From Lachnospiraceae bacterium UBA2860 (GTDB taxonomy: Bacteria > Bacillota > Clostridia > Lachnospirales > Lachnospiraceae), in NCBI GenBank assembly GCA_002350625.1, contig DEFE01000012.1, forward strand, positions 16,698-22,233: 5,536 nucleotides of DNA. The letters are read 5' to 3'. This document shows, one piece after another, positions 1 through 5,129 of the stretch (positions within the stretch are counted from its first letter, which is position 1; every line of letters begins with the position of its first letter). Below the pieces are notes generated by a model that made no database searches, was not told the origin of the DNA, and saw only the letters and a program-made list of their open reading frames with translations. The position numbers and the translations under genes were made by a program.

Positions 1-74
1 AGAAGTACTAAGGCTTGTGCAGAATGTCTGCGGATGATATCAATTTGTGTGCGGAACTGCCGAAGCTTCTCCAA

Positions 75-83
75 TGATATAAT
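75..83 (+). promoter_or_regulatory. Extended -10 promoter, probably for the metallophosphoesterase gene
   Basis: TGATATAAT is a perfect extended -10 element: TG, one base, then TATAAT at 78-83. No good -35 hexamer lies 16-18 bp upstream (AACTGC at 55-60), which extended -10 promoters tolerate. Transcription would start near position 90, giving a leader of about 180 nt that contains the tandem array. It is the only convincing promoter upstream of the gene at 272. Bases 1-74 show nothing else recognisable. Confidence 0.55.
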
Positions 84-250
84 GATGTTCTGCCGGCTGA
101 TGGAAGGAATGAATGATGTTCTGCCGGCCGATGGATGGAATGAATGATGTTCTGCCGACTGATCATTGATTGAGTGAATGGTGTTCTGCCGACTGATCAA
201 GGATGGAATGAAGGATGTTCCGCCGACTGATTATGGCTGGAAGGATGGAA
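84..250 (+). repeat. Five-copy tandem array, 31-34 bp unit
   Basis: Units begin with GATGTTCTGCCG or a one-base variant at 84, 115, 146, 180 and 214, so the periods are 31, 31, 34 and 34 bp. Copies 1 and 2 differ at only two positions. Copies 3 and 4 share GCCGACTGATCA, and copy 5 is the most diverged. Most units end in a GGAATGAA-like tract. Since 31 and 34 are not multiples of three, the array is not a coding repeat. If the promoter at 75-83 is real, the array lies in the 5' untranslated leader of the phosphoesterase gene, ending about 20 bp before its start. It occupies most of the 271-bp spacer. Confidence 0.85.
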
Positions 251-271
251 AGATAGAGGCGAGGGAATTGT

Positions 272-1468
272 ATGCATCCGGTGATTTCAACTAGTGTCTA
301 CACGGTTTTACAGATTATTTTTTTGGGTGTCGTCCTGCACTGCCTGAGGAGCTTCCGGGAACTTCATGTGTCCGAGGGGTTGCTTCGCGCGCTTTCATGG
401 ATTGTGGCGGTGGTCAGTGTCATGCTGATTCTGCTGCCGATCGCCGGGGCGTATCTTCCGCCGGGGCCGATGAAGCGTTTCTGCCAGGCGACGGGTAATA
501 TCTGGCTCGGTTTCAGTATTTATTTCCACTCGATTCTGCTCATTCTGCTGCTTATTGCGGGGATTGTCCGGCTCATCGCGAAGGGGCAGCCGGCGTGGGT
601 CCGTCCGGCGGTTCTGCTCGTGAGTTTTGCGGCGGGCGCCGTGATTCTGGTTCTGGGTATGCGCCACGCGCAGGATACGATCGTGACGAATTTTGACGTG
701 ACGATCGAGAAGGACGCGGGCGGCCGGAGCGACATGAAGATGGTTCTCATTGCGGATCTGCACATCAGTGTCAATTCGCATCTGGAGACGATTCAGAAGA
801 TGGCGGATAAGATCAATGAGATTGGTCCTGATGTCGTGGTCGTGGCCGGCGATATATTCACAAGTGAATACAGAGGCGTGGATGACCCGGAGGCTTACGC
901 GGCGGCGCTTGCCTCGATCAAGGCGCCGGAGGGGGTCTACGCGGTTTACGGGAATCATGACGTGGAGGAGACGCTGTTCGGCGGATTTCCGATCACGCCG
1001 ATCTCGCAGGCTTTCCGGACGAAGGAGATGGAGCAGTTCTTTAAGGACGCGAACTTCAAGGTGCTGTACGACGAGACCGCGGAGCTTTTCGGCGGCGACG
1101 TGCAGCTGGTCGGGCGCATCGACGGCGAGAAGGTGGGCGACGGCACGAAGAATCGCATGTCTGCCGCGGAGGTGCTCGCGGGTGAGGATCTTAAGAAGCC
1201 GGTGATTGTCCTCCAGCACGAGCCGATCGAGTTCAAGGCGCTCGCTGAGGCCGGCGCGGATCTGGTGCTGTGCGGGCACACGCACGCGGGGCAGATCTTC
1301 CCGGGAAATGTGATCGTTCCGTTTTTCAACGAAAATGCCTACGGCTATGAGCTGATCGGCGGCGTCGATACGGTCGTGACGAGCGGCATCGGGTACTACG
1401 GGCCGCCGATGCGGGTCGGGACGAACAGTGAGATCGCCGTGGTGAACATTCATTTTGAAGGTGCGTGA
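272..1468 (+). CDS. Membrane-anchored metallophosphoesterase (calcineurin-like, YkuE/YaeI type)
   Basis: A 398-residue protein with a hydrophobic N-terminal part and a C-terminal metal-dependent phosphoesterase domain. Likely membrane helices lie at about residues 7-23, 41-60, 80-101 and 111-130. The catalytic domain (about 155-398) carries the family's metal-binding motifs in order: DLH (D162, H164), GD (D194), GNHD (227-230), H316 in QHEP, and GHTHAG (335-340, with H336 and H338). All metal ligands appear present, so it should be active with two divalent metals. Whether the domain faces the cytoplasm or the outside cannot be settled by eye. The ATG is supported by GAGGG at 261-265, seven bases or so upstream. 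Related proteins in Firmicutes and enterobacteria act on phosphodiester or lipid-linked substrates, but the substrate here cannot be read from sequence. The gene appears monocistronic, with a promoter at 75-83 and a separate promoter before the next gene. The family assignment is very secure. Confidence 0.93.
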   Translation: MHPVISTSVYTVLQIIFLGVVLHCLRSFRELHVSEGLLRALSWIVAVVSVMLILLPIAGAYLPPGPMKRFCQATGNIWLGFSIYFHSILLILLLIAGIVRLIAKGQPAWVRPAVLLVSFAAGAVILVLGMRHAQDTIVTNFDVTIEKDAGGRSDMKMVLIADLHISVNSHLETIQKMADKINEIGPDVVVVAGDIFTSEYRGVDDPEAYAAALASIKAPEGVYAVYGNHDVEETLFGGFPITPISQAFRTKEMEQFFKDANFKVLYDETAELFGGDVQLVGRIDGEKVGDGTKNRMSAAEVLAGEDLKKPVIVLQHEPIEFKALAEAGADLVLCGHTHAGQIFPGNVIVPFFNENAYGYELIGGVDTVVTSGIGYYGPPMRVGTNSEIAVVNIHFEGA

Positions 1469-1537
1469 AAAACTGCTTGCAGCAAGCCTTTGCTTTAAGC
1501 AGCGCGCGAAAAAACTGCTTGCAGCGAGCCTTTGTTT
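1468..1537 (+). repeat. Two-copy 42-bp-period duplication with a hairpin in each copy
   Basis: A 28-bp segment at 1468-1495 recurs at 1510-1537 with two mismatches, starting right at the phosphoesterase stop codon. Each copy can fold into a small hairpin with a CAG loop: GCTTG/CAAGC at 1475-1487 and GCTTG/CGAGC at 1517-1529. The A-to-G change in copy 2 turns one T-A pair into a T.G wobble, so the stem survives. No T-run follows the stems closely, so I do not call an intrinsic terminator. The rest of the spacer up to 1570 holds only a loose GC-rich inverted repeat, CGGC/GCCG, near 1538-1552. Confidence 0.75.
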
Positions 1538-1573
1538 CGGCACCGTGCGCCGGCAGCTGCAGCGAAGGGACTT

Positions 1574-1600
1574 TTGATAAACGGATTTCTCTGCTACAAT
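1574..1600 (+). promoter_or_regulatory. Promoter of the citrate synthase gene
   Basis: TTGATA at 1574-1579 (5 of 6 match to TTGACA) is followed after 15 bp by TACAAT at 1595-1600. TG at 1592-1593 makes the latter an extended -10 (TGCTACAAT). The 15-bp spacing is short, but the extended -10 compensates. The start would be near 1607, leaving a leader of about 30 nt before the ATG. Confidence 0.7.
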
Positions 1601-1607
1601 GGGGAGG

Positions 1608-1621
1608 ACACTGAACACTGA
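1608..1621 (+). repeat. Direct repeat ACACTGA x2 at the start of the citrate synthase leader
   Basis: Two perfect adjacent copies of ACACTGA (1608-1614 and 1615-1621) sit between the -10 element and the AAGGAGG ribosome binding site. Its position at about +1 to +15 would suit an operator or an initial-transcribed-region effect, but two 7-bp copies could also be chance. No known regulator site is recognised. Confidence 0.35.
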
Positions 1622-1636
1622 TAAGGAGGCAGTCAT

Positions 1637-2983
1637 ATGGGATATAATCGCGACATGCGCGCGTACGCAGGGGCGCACCGCAGCATGGTGATCCGCAACG
1701 ACACCATCACCGACGAGCTCTATCAGCGCTTCGACGTGAAGAGGGGACTCCGCGACCTGAACGGCAAAGGGGTCGTGACGGGGCTCACCAACATATCCGA
1801 GATCATCTCTTTTAAGGAGGTGGACGGAGAGCGCATCCCCTGCGACGGACAGCTCTGGTACCGCGGCTACAACGTGCAGGATCTGATTAAGAATTATTCG
1901 GCGCACCGCTTCGGCTATGAGAATCTGGCATATCTGCTGCTTTTCGGGGAGCTTCCCGACAGGGTCGAGCTCGAGGAGTTCGTGGAGATGCTCGCGGTCG
2001 CGCGGAATCTTCCGACGAATTTCACCCGCGACGTCATCATGAAGGCGCCGACGCGCGATATCATGAATTCGATGACGCGCTCGATTCTGACGCTGGCGTC
2101 TTATGACGCGGACGCGCTGGATACGGACATCCGCAACGTCATCCGGCAGAGTCTCAACCTGATCGCCGTCTTCCCGATGCTGGCGATCTACGCGTATCAC
2201 GCGTACAATCACTATGAGAATCTGGAGAGCATGTATATTCACCGGCCGGAGGAGAAGTTGTCCACGGCGGAGAACATTCTGCTCATGCTGCGCCCGGACA
2301 AGGCATTTACGGACATCGAGGCCAAGGTGCTCGACGCGGCGCTCATGCTGCATATGGAGCACGGCGGCGGCAACAACTCGACATTTACGACGCGCGTCGT
2401 CACTTCGTCGGGTTCTGACACCTACGCGACCATCGCGGCGGCGATGTCCTCGCTGAAGGGGCCGCGGCACGGCGGCGCCAATATCAAGGTCATGGAGATG
2501 ATGGAGAATATCCGCGAAAATGTCTCCGACTGGAAGGATGACGACGAGATCCGCGACTATCTGACAAAGATGCTTGCGGGCTCCGTCTTCGACGGCAAGG
2601 GCCTGATCTACGGCATGGGCCACGCGGTCTATTCCGTCTCGGATCCGAGAGAGCGGATCTTCAAGAGCTTCGTGTCGCAGCTCGCGGCGGCGAAGGGCCG
2701 GGACGAGGAGCTCGAGCTCTACAATAAGATCGAGACTCTCGCGCCGGAGGTGATCGCCGGAAAGCGCCAGATCTACAAGGGCGTGAGCCCGAACGTGGAC
2801 TTCTACAGCGGCTTTGTCTACAGCATGCTGGACATTCCGCTTGAGCTGTACACGCCGATCTTCGCCATCGCCCGCATCGCGGGTTGGAGTGCGCACCGCC
2901 TGGAGGAGATCGTCGCCATGGGGAAGATCATCCGTCCCGCGTATGTGTCGGTGATGAAGGAGCTTCCCTGGAACCGGGAGTAA
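1637..2983 (+). CDS. gltA: Citrate synthase (Si-type; citrate/2-methylcitrate synthase family)
   Basis: A 448-residue protein expected to condense acetyl-CoA and oxaloacetate into citrate in the cytoplasm, feeding the oxidative branch of the TCA cycle towards 2-oxoglutarate and glutamate. The catalytic triad of the family is present: H242 in LHMEHGGGN, H329 in GMGHAVYSVSDPRE and D388 in NVDFYSG. H278 in KGPRHGGAN matches the conserved oxaloacetate-binding segment, and R338 and R413 are candidate carboxylate-binding arginines. The GGG after the first catalytic His replaces the more familiar E/G-L-N-A segment, which I associate with clostridial forms. The N-terminal 45 residues or so precede the usual core. 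The start is fixed by AAGGAGG at 1623-1629, seven bases before the ATG; inner Met codons at residues 7 and 17 have no comparable site. No aconitase or isocitrate dehydrogenase gene lies in the window. A 2-methylcitrate synthase is possible from homology alone, but no propionate-pathway neighbours are seen. The symbol gltA is used generically; citZ would be equally valid. Confidence 0.95.
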   Translation: MGYNRDMRAYAGAHRSMVIRNDTITDELYQRFDVKRGLRDLNGKGVVTGLTNISEIISFKEVDGERIPCDGQLWYRGYNVQDLIKNYSAHRFGYENLAYLLLFGELPDRVELEEFVEMLAVARNLPTNFTRDVIMKAPTRDIMNSMTRSILTLASYDADALDTDIRNVIRQSLNLIAVFPMLAIYAYHAYNHYENLESMYIHRPEEKLSTAENILLMLRPDKAFTDIEAKVLDAALMLHMEHGGGNNSTFTTRVVTSSGSDTYATIAAAMSSLKGPRHGGANIKVMEMMENIRENVSDWKDDDEIRDYLTKMLAGSVFDGKGLIYGMGHAVYSVSDPRERIFKSFVSQLAAAKGRDEELELYNKIETLAPEVIAGKRQIYKGVSPNVDFYSGFVYSMLDIPLELYTPIFAIARIAGWSAHRLEEIVAMGKIIRPAYVSVMKELPWNRE

Positions 2984-2985
2984 GG

Positions 2986-3112
2986 AAGCAGGCGCGGCGC
3001 CGGATGGTCCGGAACGGGGCTTAAGCAGGGCGGCGCCGGATGGTCCGGAACAAGGCATAAGCAGGCGTGACACCGGATGTTCCCGGAATGGGGTAGAAGC
3101 AGGCGCGGCGCA
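2986..3112 (+). repeat. Four-copy hairpin-bearing tandem array, 36-38 bp unit
   Basis: Units begin with AAGCAGG at 2986, 3023, 3059 and 3097, three bases after the citrate synthase stop codon. Copies 1 and 2 are nearly identical. Each contains GGCGCC followed by CCGGA-TGG-TCCGG, a perfect 5-bp stem with a 3-nt loop (3000-3012 and 3036-3048). Copy 3 is diverged and keeps a weaker CCGG/CCGG pairing (3073-3086). Copy 4 is cut off after GCGGCGC. There is no T-run, so these are not ordinary intrinsic terminators, though stacked 3' hairpins could protect the mRNA end. The array is non-coding: its period is not a multiple of three and it lies outside any supported gene. Confidence 0.85.
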
Positions 3113-3139
3113 ATGTGACAGAACTGTGCCGCATGCATA

Positions 3140-3148
3140 TGCTATACT
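3140..3148 (+). promoter_or_regulatory. Extended -10 promoter of the leader-SH3 gene
   Basis: TGCTATACT is an extended -10 element, with TATACT at 3143-3148 matching the consensus at 5 of 6 positions. No clear -35 hexamer stands at 16-18 bp; GTGACA at 3115-3120 resembles one but is 22 bp away. The start would be near 3155, giving a leader of about 45 nt. Together with the terminator at 3486-3519 it defines a monocistronic unit of roughly 360 nt. Confidence 0.55.
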
Positions 3149-3199
3149 GCAGTTGTCAGCAGCCAAAGTAAGGGTTGTAAAGATAGGGAGGAATATGAC

Positions 3200-3460
3200 A
3201 TGTCTGAAAATTTAAAAGCACTGAATCTTGACGAACTCGAAAATGCGACCGGCGGAGAGATAGTCAATACCGGCTCATCCCAGAACGCAGTCGTCCGCTC
3301 CGGCCCCGGCAAGGGATTCCCGCAGATCGGCTCTCTGAAGAACGGGACCCGCGTGGTCACGACCGGCGAGTCGGTTGACAACTTCGACGACGGCAGAACC
3401 TGGTACGAGATCAGCTCGCCTCTGTACGGCTGGATCGCAGGAAGCCTGATCGGCTACTGA
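3200..3460 (+). CDS. Small exported SH3-domain protein with a double-glycine (bacteriocin-type) leader
   Basis: An 86-residue protein in two parts. Residues 1-19 match the double-glycine leader consensus LSxxELxxIxGG: L8 at -12, E12 at -8, L13 at -7, A16 at -4, then G18-G19, with L5 at -15. Such leaders are cut after GG by peptidase-containing ABC transporters during export. The predicted mature part (residues 20-86, 67 residues) is one bacterial SH3 domain: AVVRSGPGKGFPQIGSLKNG (30-49) is the classic SH3_3 signature, and WYEI and GWIAGSLIGY form its end. There is no Sec signal, membrane segment or cysteine, so no disulfide- or lanthionine-type bacteriocin is indicated. The start is set by GGGAGG at 3186-3191, eight bases before the ATG; an ATG at 3195 opens only a six-codon frame. 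The role is unknown: a secreted cell-wall- or peptide-binding factor, or a bacteriocin-like peptide, is inference. No transporter or immunity gene is adjacent, so any exporter would be encoded elsewhere. Confidence 0.88.
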   Translation: MSENLKALNLDELENATGGEIVNTGSSQNAVVRSGPGKGFPQIGSLKNGTRVVTTGESVDNFDDGRTWYEISSPLYGWIAGSLIGY

Positions 3461-3485
3461 TGCGAAAACCTGAGAAGGTTTACAT

Positions 3486-3519
3486 AAAAAGATATCGTCC
3501 CGCGGCGGTATCTTTTTTT
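3486..3519 (+). terminator. Intrinsic terminator after the leader-SH3 gene
   Basis: A 14-bp stem pairs 3486-3499 (AAAAAGATATCGTC) with 3504-3517 (GGCGGTATCTTTTT) around a CCGC loop, with two T.G wobbles, and ends in a run of seven Ts (3513-3519). The A-tract on the 5' arm means it could also work on the other strand, though no convergent gene exists here. A smaller hairpin, AAACC/GGTTT (3466-3481), lies just upstream. It starts 25 bp after the stop codon. Confidence 0.93.
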
Positions 3520-3531
3520 GACGCATTTTTG

Positions 3532-3560
3532 TTGCCGCATTTCAAAGAATGTGGAATAAT
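3532..3560 (+). promoter_or_regulatory. Candidate promoter for the dehydratase genes
   Basis: TTGCCG at 3532-3537 is followed after 17 bp by AATAAT at 3555-3560. TG at 3552-3553 makes an extended -10 (TGGAATAAT). It lies directly after the terminator of the preceding gene, as expected for a new transcription unit. The start would be near 3567, giving a leader of about 180 nt before the ATG at 3746. Confidence 0.5.
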
Positions 3561-3567
3561 CAATTCC

Positions 3568-3714
3568 GTGATTTCTCAGGAAAGGGCGCAGATATAGCTT
3601 TTTACGGGCAGACGGCTGTGCGGTATGTCGCATGGGCAGATGTTGTTCAGTGCTCTCAATGACGGGCGGCTCTTCGGCATTCTGCATGACAGATGGAATT
3701 TGCGTGAGAATCAC
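3568..3714 (+). other. Possible structured 5' leader of the dehydratase transcript
   Basis: GTGATTTCTCA at 3568-3578 can pair with TGAGAATCAC at 3705-3714, giving ten base pairs with one bulged T. These arms enclose about 125 nt that contain smaller inverted repeats, such as TGCG/CGCA near 3619-3632. The left arm begins about where transcription should start, and the right arm ends about 30 nt before the ATG. This is the arrangement of a folded regulatory leader, but I recognise no known riboswitch or T-box element, and no terminator or obvious sequestering hairpin precedes the ATG. A 30-codon frame inside it (3625-3717) has no ribosome binding site. Otherwise I see nothing in 3520-3745. Confidence 0.3.
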
Positions 3715-3745
3715 TGACTAAGAAATAAACAGGACGTATTATTGT

Positions 3746-5008
3746 ATGGCAGATTTTGTAGAGAAACTGGGACATTACATCGAGAAGCAGGTGGAGAAGA
3801 AGCCGAAGTACGCGCGTGAGCTGCTGCTTAACGCGTACCGCGCCTACGGGCTCGAGATGAAGCTGCTCCCGAAGAAGCAGCTTACGGAGGCCAAGCGCTA
3901 CCTGACGCTGATCTCCGGCCAGGCGATCATCCGGCCGCTGAAATCTCCCGAAAAGCAGGTGCTGACGAGTATCTTCACACCCTGCGAGATGATGCACGCC
4001 ATGGATCTTTATCCGATGTGCGCGGAGCAGTACGCGACCTACACAAATGGCGCCGGCGCGGAGCACGCCTTCGTGGAAGCCGCGGAGCGGGAGGGGATCT
4101 CGGAGACATTCTGCTCCTATCACAAGGTGGTGATGGGCGCGGCCGCGGCGGGCGTTCTTCCGAAGCCGCTCGCGGTGGTGAACACCTCGCTCGCCTGCGA
4201 CGCAAATAATCTGACCTTCCGCAAGTGCGCGGAGCTTCTTGGCGCGCCGCAGTACTACATCGACATCCCTTACGAGACGGACGACGCCGCGGTTGGCTAC
4301 GTGGCGGAGCAGCTGAAGGAGGTGCAGCACTTTTTAGAGGAGCTGACGGGGAAAAAGCTGCGGAAAGAGGCGCTCGCGCAGAGCATCGACAATGCGCGCC
4401 GGACGATACACCATTTGCGAAAGGCGATCCCCTTAAGGGCGGACCACTACGTGCCGGCCGAGCTCACGGCGGAGCTCTACGAGGTGCTCATGGTGCACAA
4501 CGCGCTCGGGCTCCCCGAGACGCTGCGCTACGCGATGATGCTGCGGAAGGAGCTGCAGACATCGACGAAGAAACCCGGGCGGAAGATTCTGTGGATGCAT
4601 TCGAATCCTTTCTATCAGCCTTCGATGAAGGAATTCTTCAATTATCAGCAGGACCCGCACATCGCGCTGACCGAGATGTGCTACGACCCGCTGCTTGACA
4701 TTCATGAGACGGACCCGTATCGCTTCATGGCGGCCAGATGCGTGTACAACAGCTTCAACGGGCCCGTTACGCGGCGCGCGGACAGAGCCGTGGAGAAGGC
4801 GCGGACCATCGGCGCGGACGGCGTCATCCTGTTCTGTCATTTCGGCTGCAAGGAGACCTGCGGCGCGAGCCGGGTGATCGAGGAGGCGCTGACGGACGCC
4901 GGCTTCCCGACGATCATTATCAACGGCGACGGTGTGGACCGGCTGAACAGTCCGGACGGGCAGATGAAGACGCGGGTCGGCGCATTTCTGGAGATGATAG
5001 AAAAGTAA
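3746..5008 (+). CDS. 2-hydroxyacyl-CoA dehydratase family subunit (HgdB-like, iron-sulfur)
   Basis: A 420-residue cytoplasmic protein of the HGD-D family (HgdB, HadB/C, FldB/C, BcrB/C relatives). Known members bind a [4Fe-4S] cluster, accept one electron from an ATP-driven activator, and dehydrate or reduce CoA thioesters by radical chemistry in strict anaerobes. Family features here are TPCEMMHAMDLYP (78-90), FCSYHK (122-127), SLACDANN (148-155) and a C-terminal FCHFGCKETCGAS (363-375) followed by INGDGVDRLNSPDGQM (392-407). Probable cluster ligands are C80, C123 and one of C364/C368/C372; the three closely spaced C-terminal cysteines are more than a single cluster needs. The only ribosome binding site before the ATG is a weak AGGA (3731-3734) at a long spacing of 11, suggesting modest or regulated initiation; the N-terminus MADFVEKLGHYIEKQ looks natural. 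It is followed after 121 bp by a second family member, its likely partner subunit. The substrate is unknown: no CoA-transferase, ligase or dehydrogenase gene is in view. A double-cubane-cluster reductase is an alternative within the superfamily. Confidence 0.9.
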   Translation: MADFVEKLGHYIEKQVEKKPKYARELLLNAYRAYGLEMKLLPKKQLTEAKRYLTLISGQAIIRPLKSPEKQVLTSIFTPCEMMHAMDLYPMCAEQYATYTNGAGAEHAFVEAAEREGISETFCSYHKVVMGAAAAGVLPKPLAVVNTSLACDANNLTFRKCAELLGAPQYYIDIPYETDDAAVGYVAEQLKEVQHFLEELTGKKLRKEALAQSIDNARRTIHHLRKAIPLRADHYVPAELTAELYEVLMVHNALGLPETLRYAMMLRKELQTSTKKPGRKILWMHSNPFYQPSMKEFFNYQQDPHIALTEMCYDPLLDIHETDPYRFMAARCVYNSFNGPVTRRADRAVEKARTIGADGVILFCHFGCKETCGASRVIEEALTDAGFPTIIINGDGVDRLNSPDGQMKTRVGAFLEMIEK

Positions 5009-5042
5009 GATGTGCGGCAGGACTGCCGATACATGCATTTTT

Positions 5043-5113
5043 ATGCGGAAGCACGGGAAGATATAGCAGATAACAAATGATGCGGAAACGCAGGAAGATT
5101 TAGCAGATAACAA
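5043..5113 (+). repeat. Two-copy tandem duplication, 37-bp period
   Basis: A 34-bp segment starting ATGCGGAA and ending TAGCAGATAACAA occurs at 5043-5076 and again at 5080-5113 with four mismatches. It fills most of the 121-bp spacer between the two dehydratase-family genes. No ribosome binding site or open frame lies within it. A small hairpin, GGCAG-GA-CTGCC, lies just upstream (about 5015-5026), followed after a gap by a short T-run; it is too weak to call a terminator, so the two genes are probably co-transcribed. Confidence 0.8.
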
Positions 5114-5129
5114 TAGTATTGAGGCAGAT

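Noticed and set aside
84..250. Tandem array considered as a CRISPR array
   Set aside because: The whole unit repeats, with no conserved repeat separated by unique spacers, and no cas gene is present.
2986..3112. Hairpin array considered as intrinsic terminators of citrate synthase
   Set aside because: The stems are only five base pairs and no T-run follows any of them.
395..3166. Very long open frame (923 codons) on the - strand, spanning two genes and their spacer
   Set aside because: It lies opposite two genes with complete catalytic motifs, its translation is arginine-, histidine- and leucine-rich with no recognisable domain, and such frames are common opposite GC-rich coding sequence. 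Its passage through the spacer arrays appears to be chance.
3454..3714. 86-codon frame on the - strand between the leader-SH3 and dehydratase genes
   Set aside because: It runs through the intrinsic terminator and overlaps the end of the SH3 gene, and its translation resembles no known family.
3625..3717. 30-codon frame (MSHGQMLFSALNDG...) upstream of the dehydratase gene
   Set aside because: There is no ribosome binding site before its ATG, no recognisable similarity, and it overlaps the inverted-repeat arm of the leader. A regulatory upstream frame cannot be excluded but is not supported.
3433..5008. Operon joining the leader-SH3 gene with the dehydratase genes
   Set aside because: A strong terminator at 3486-3519 and a 285-bp spacer with its own candidate promoter separate them.
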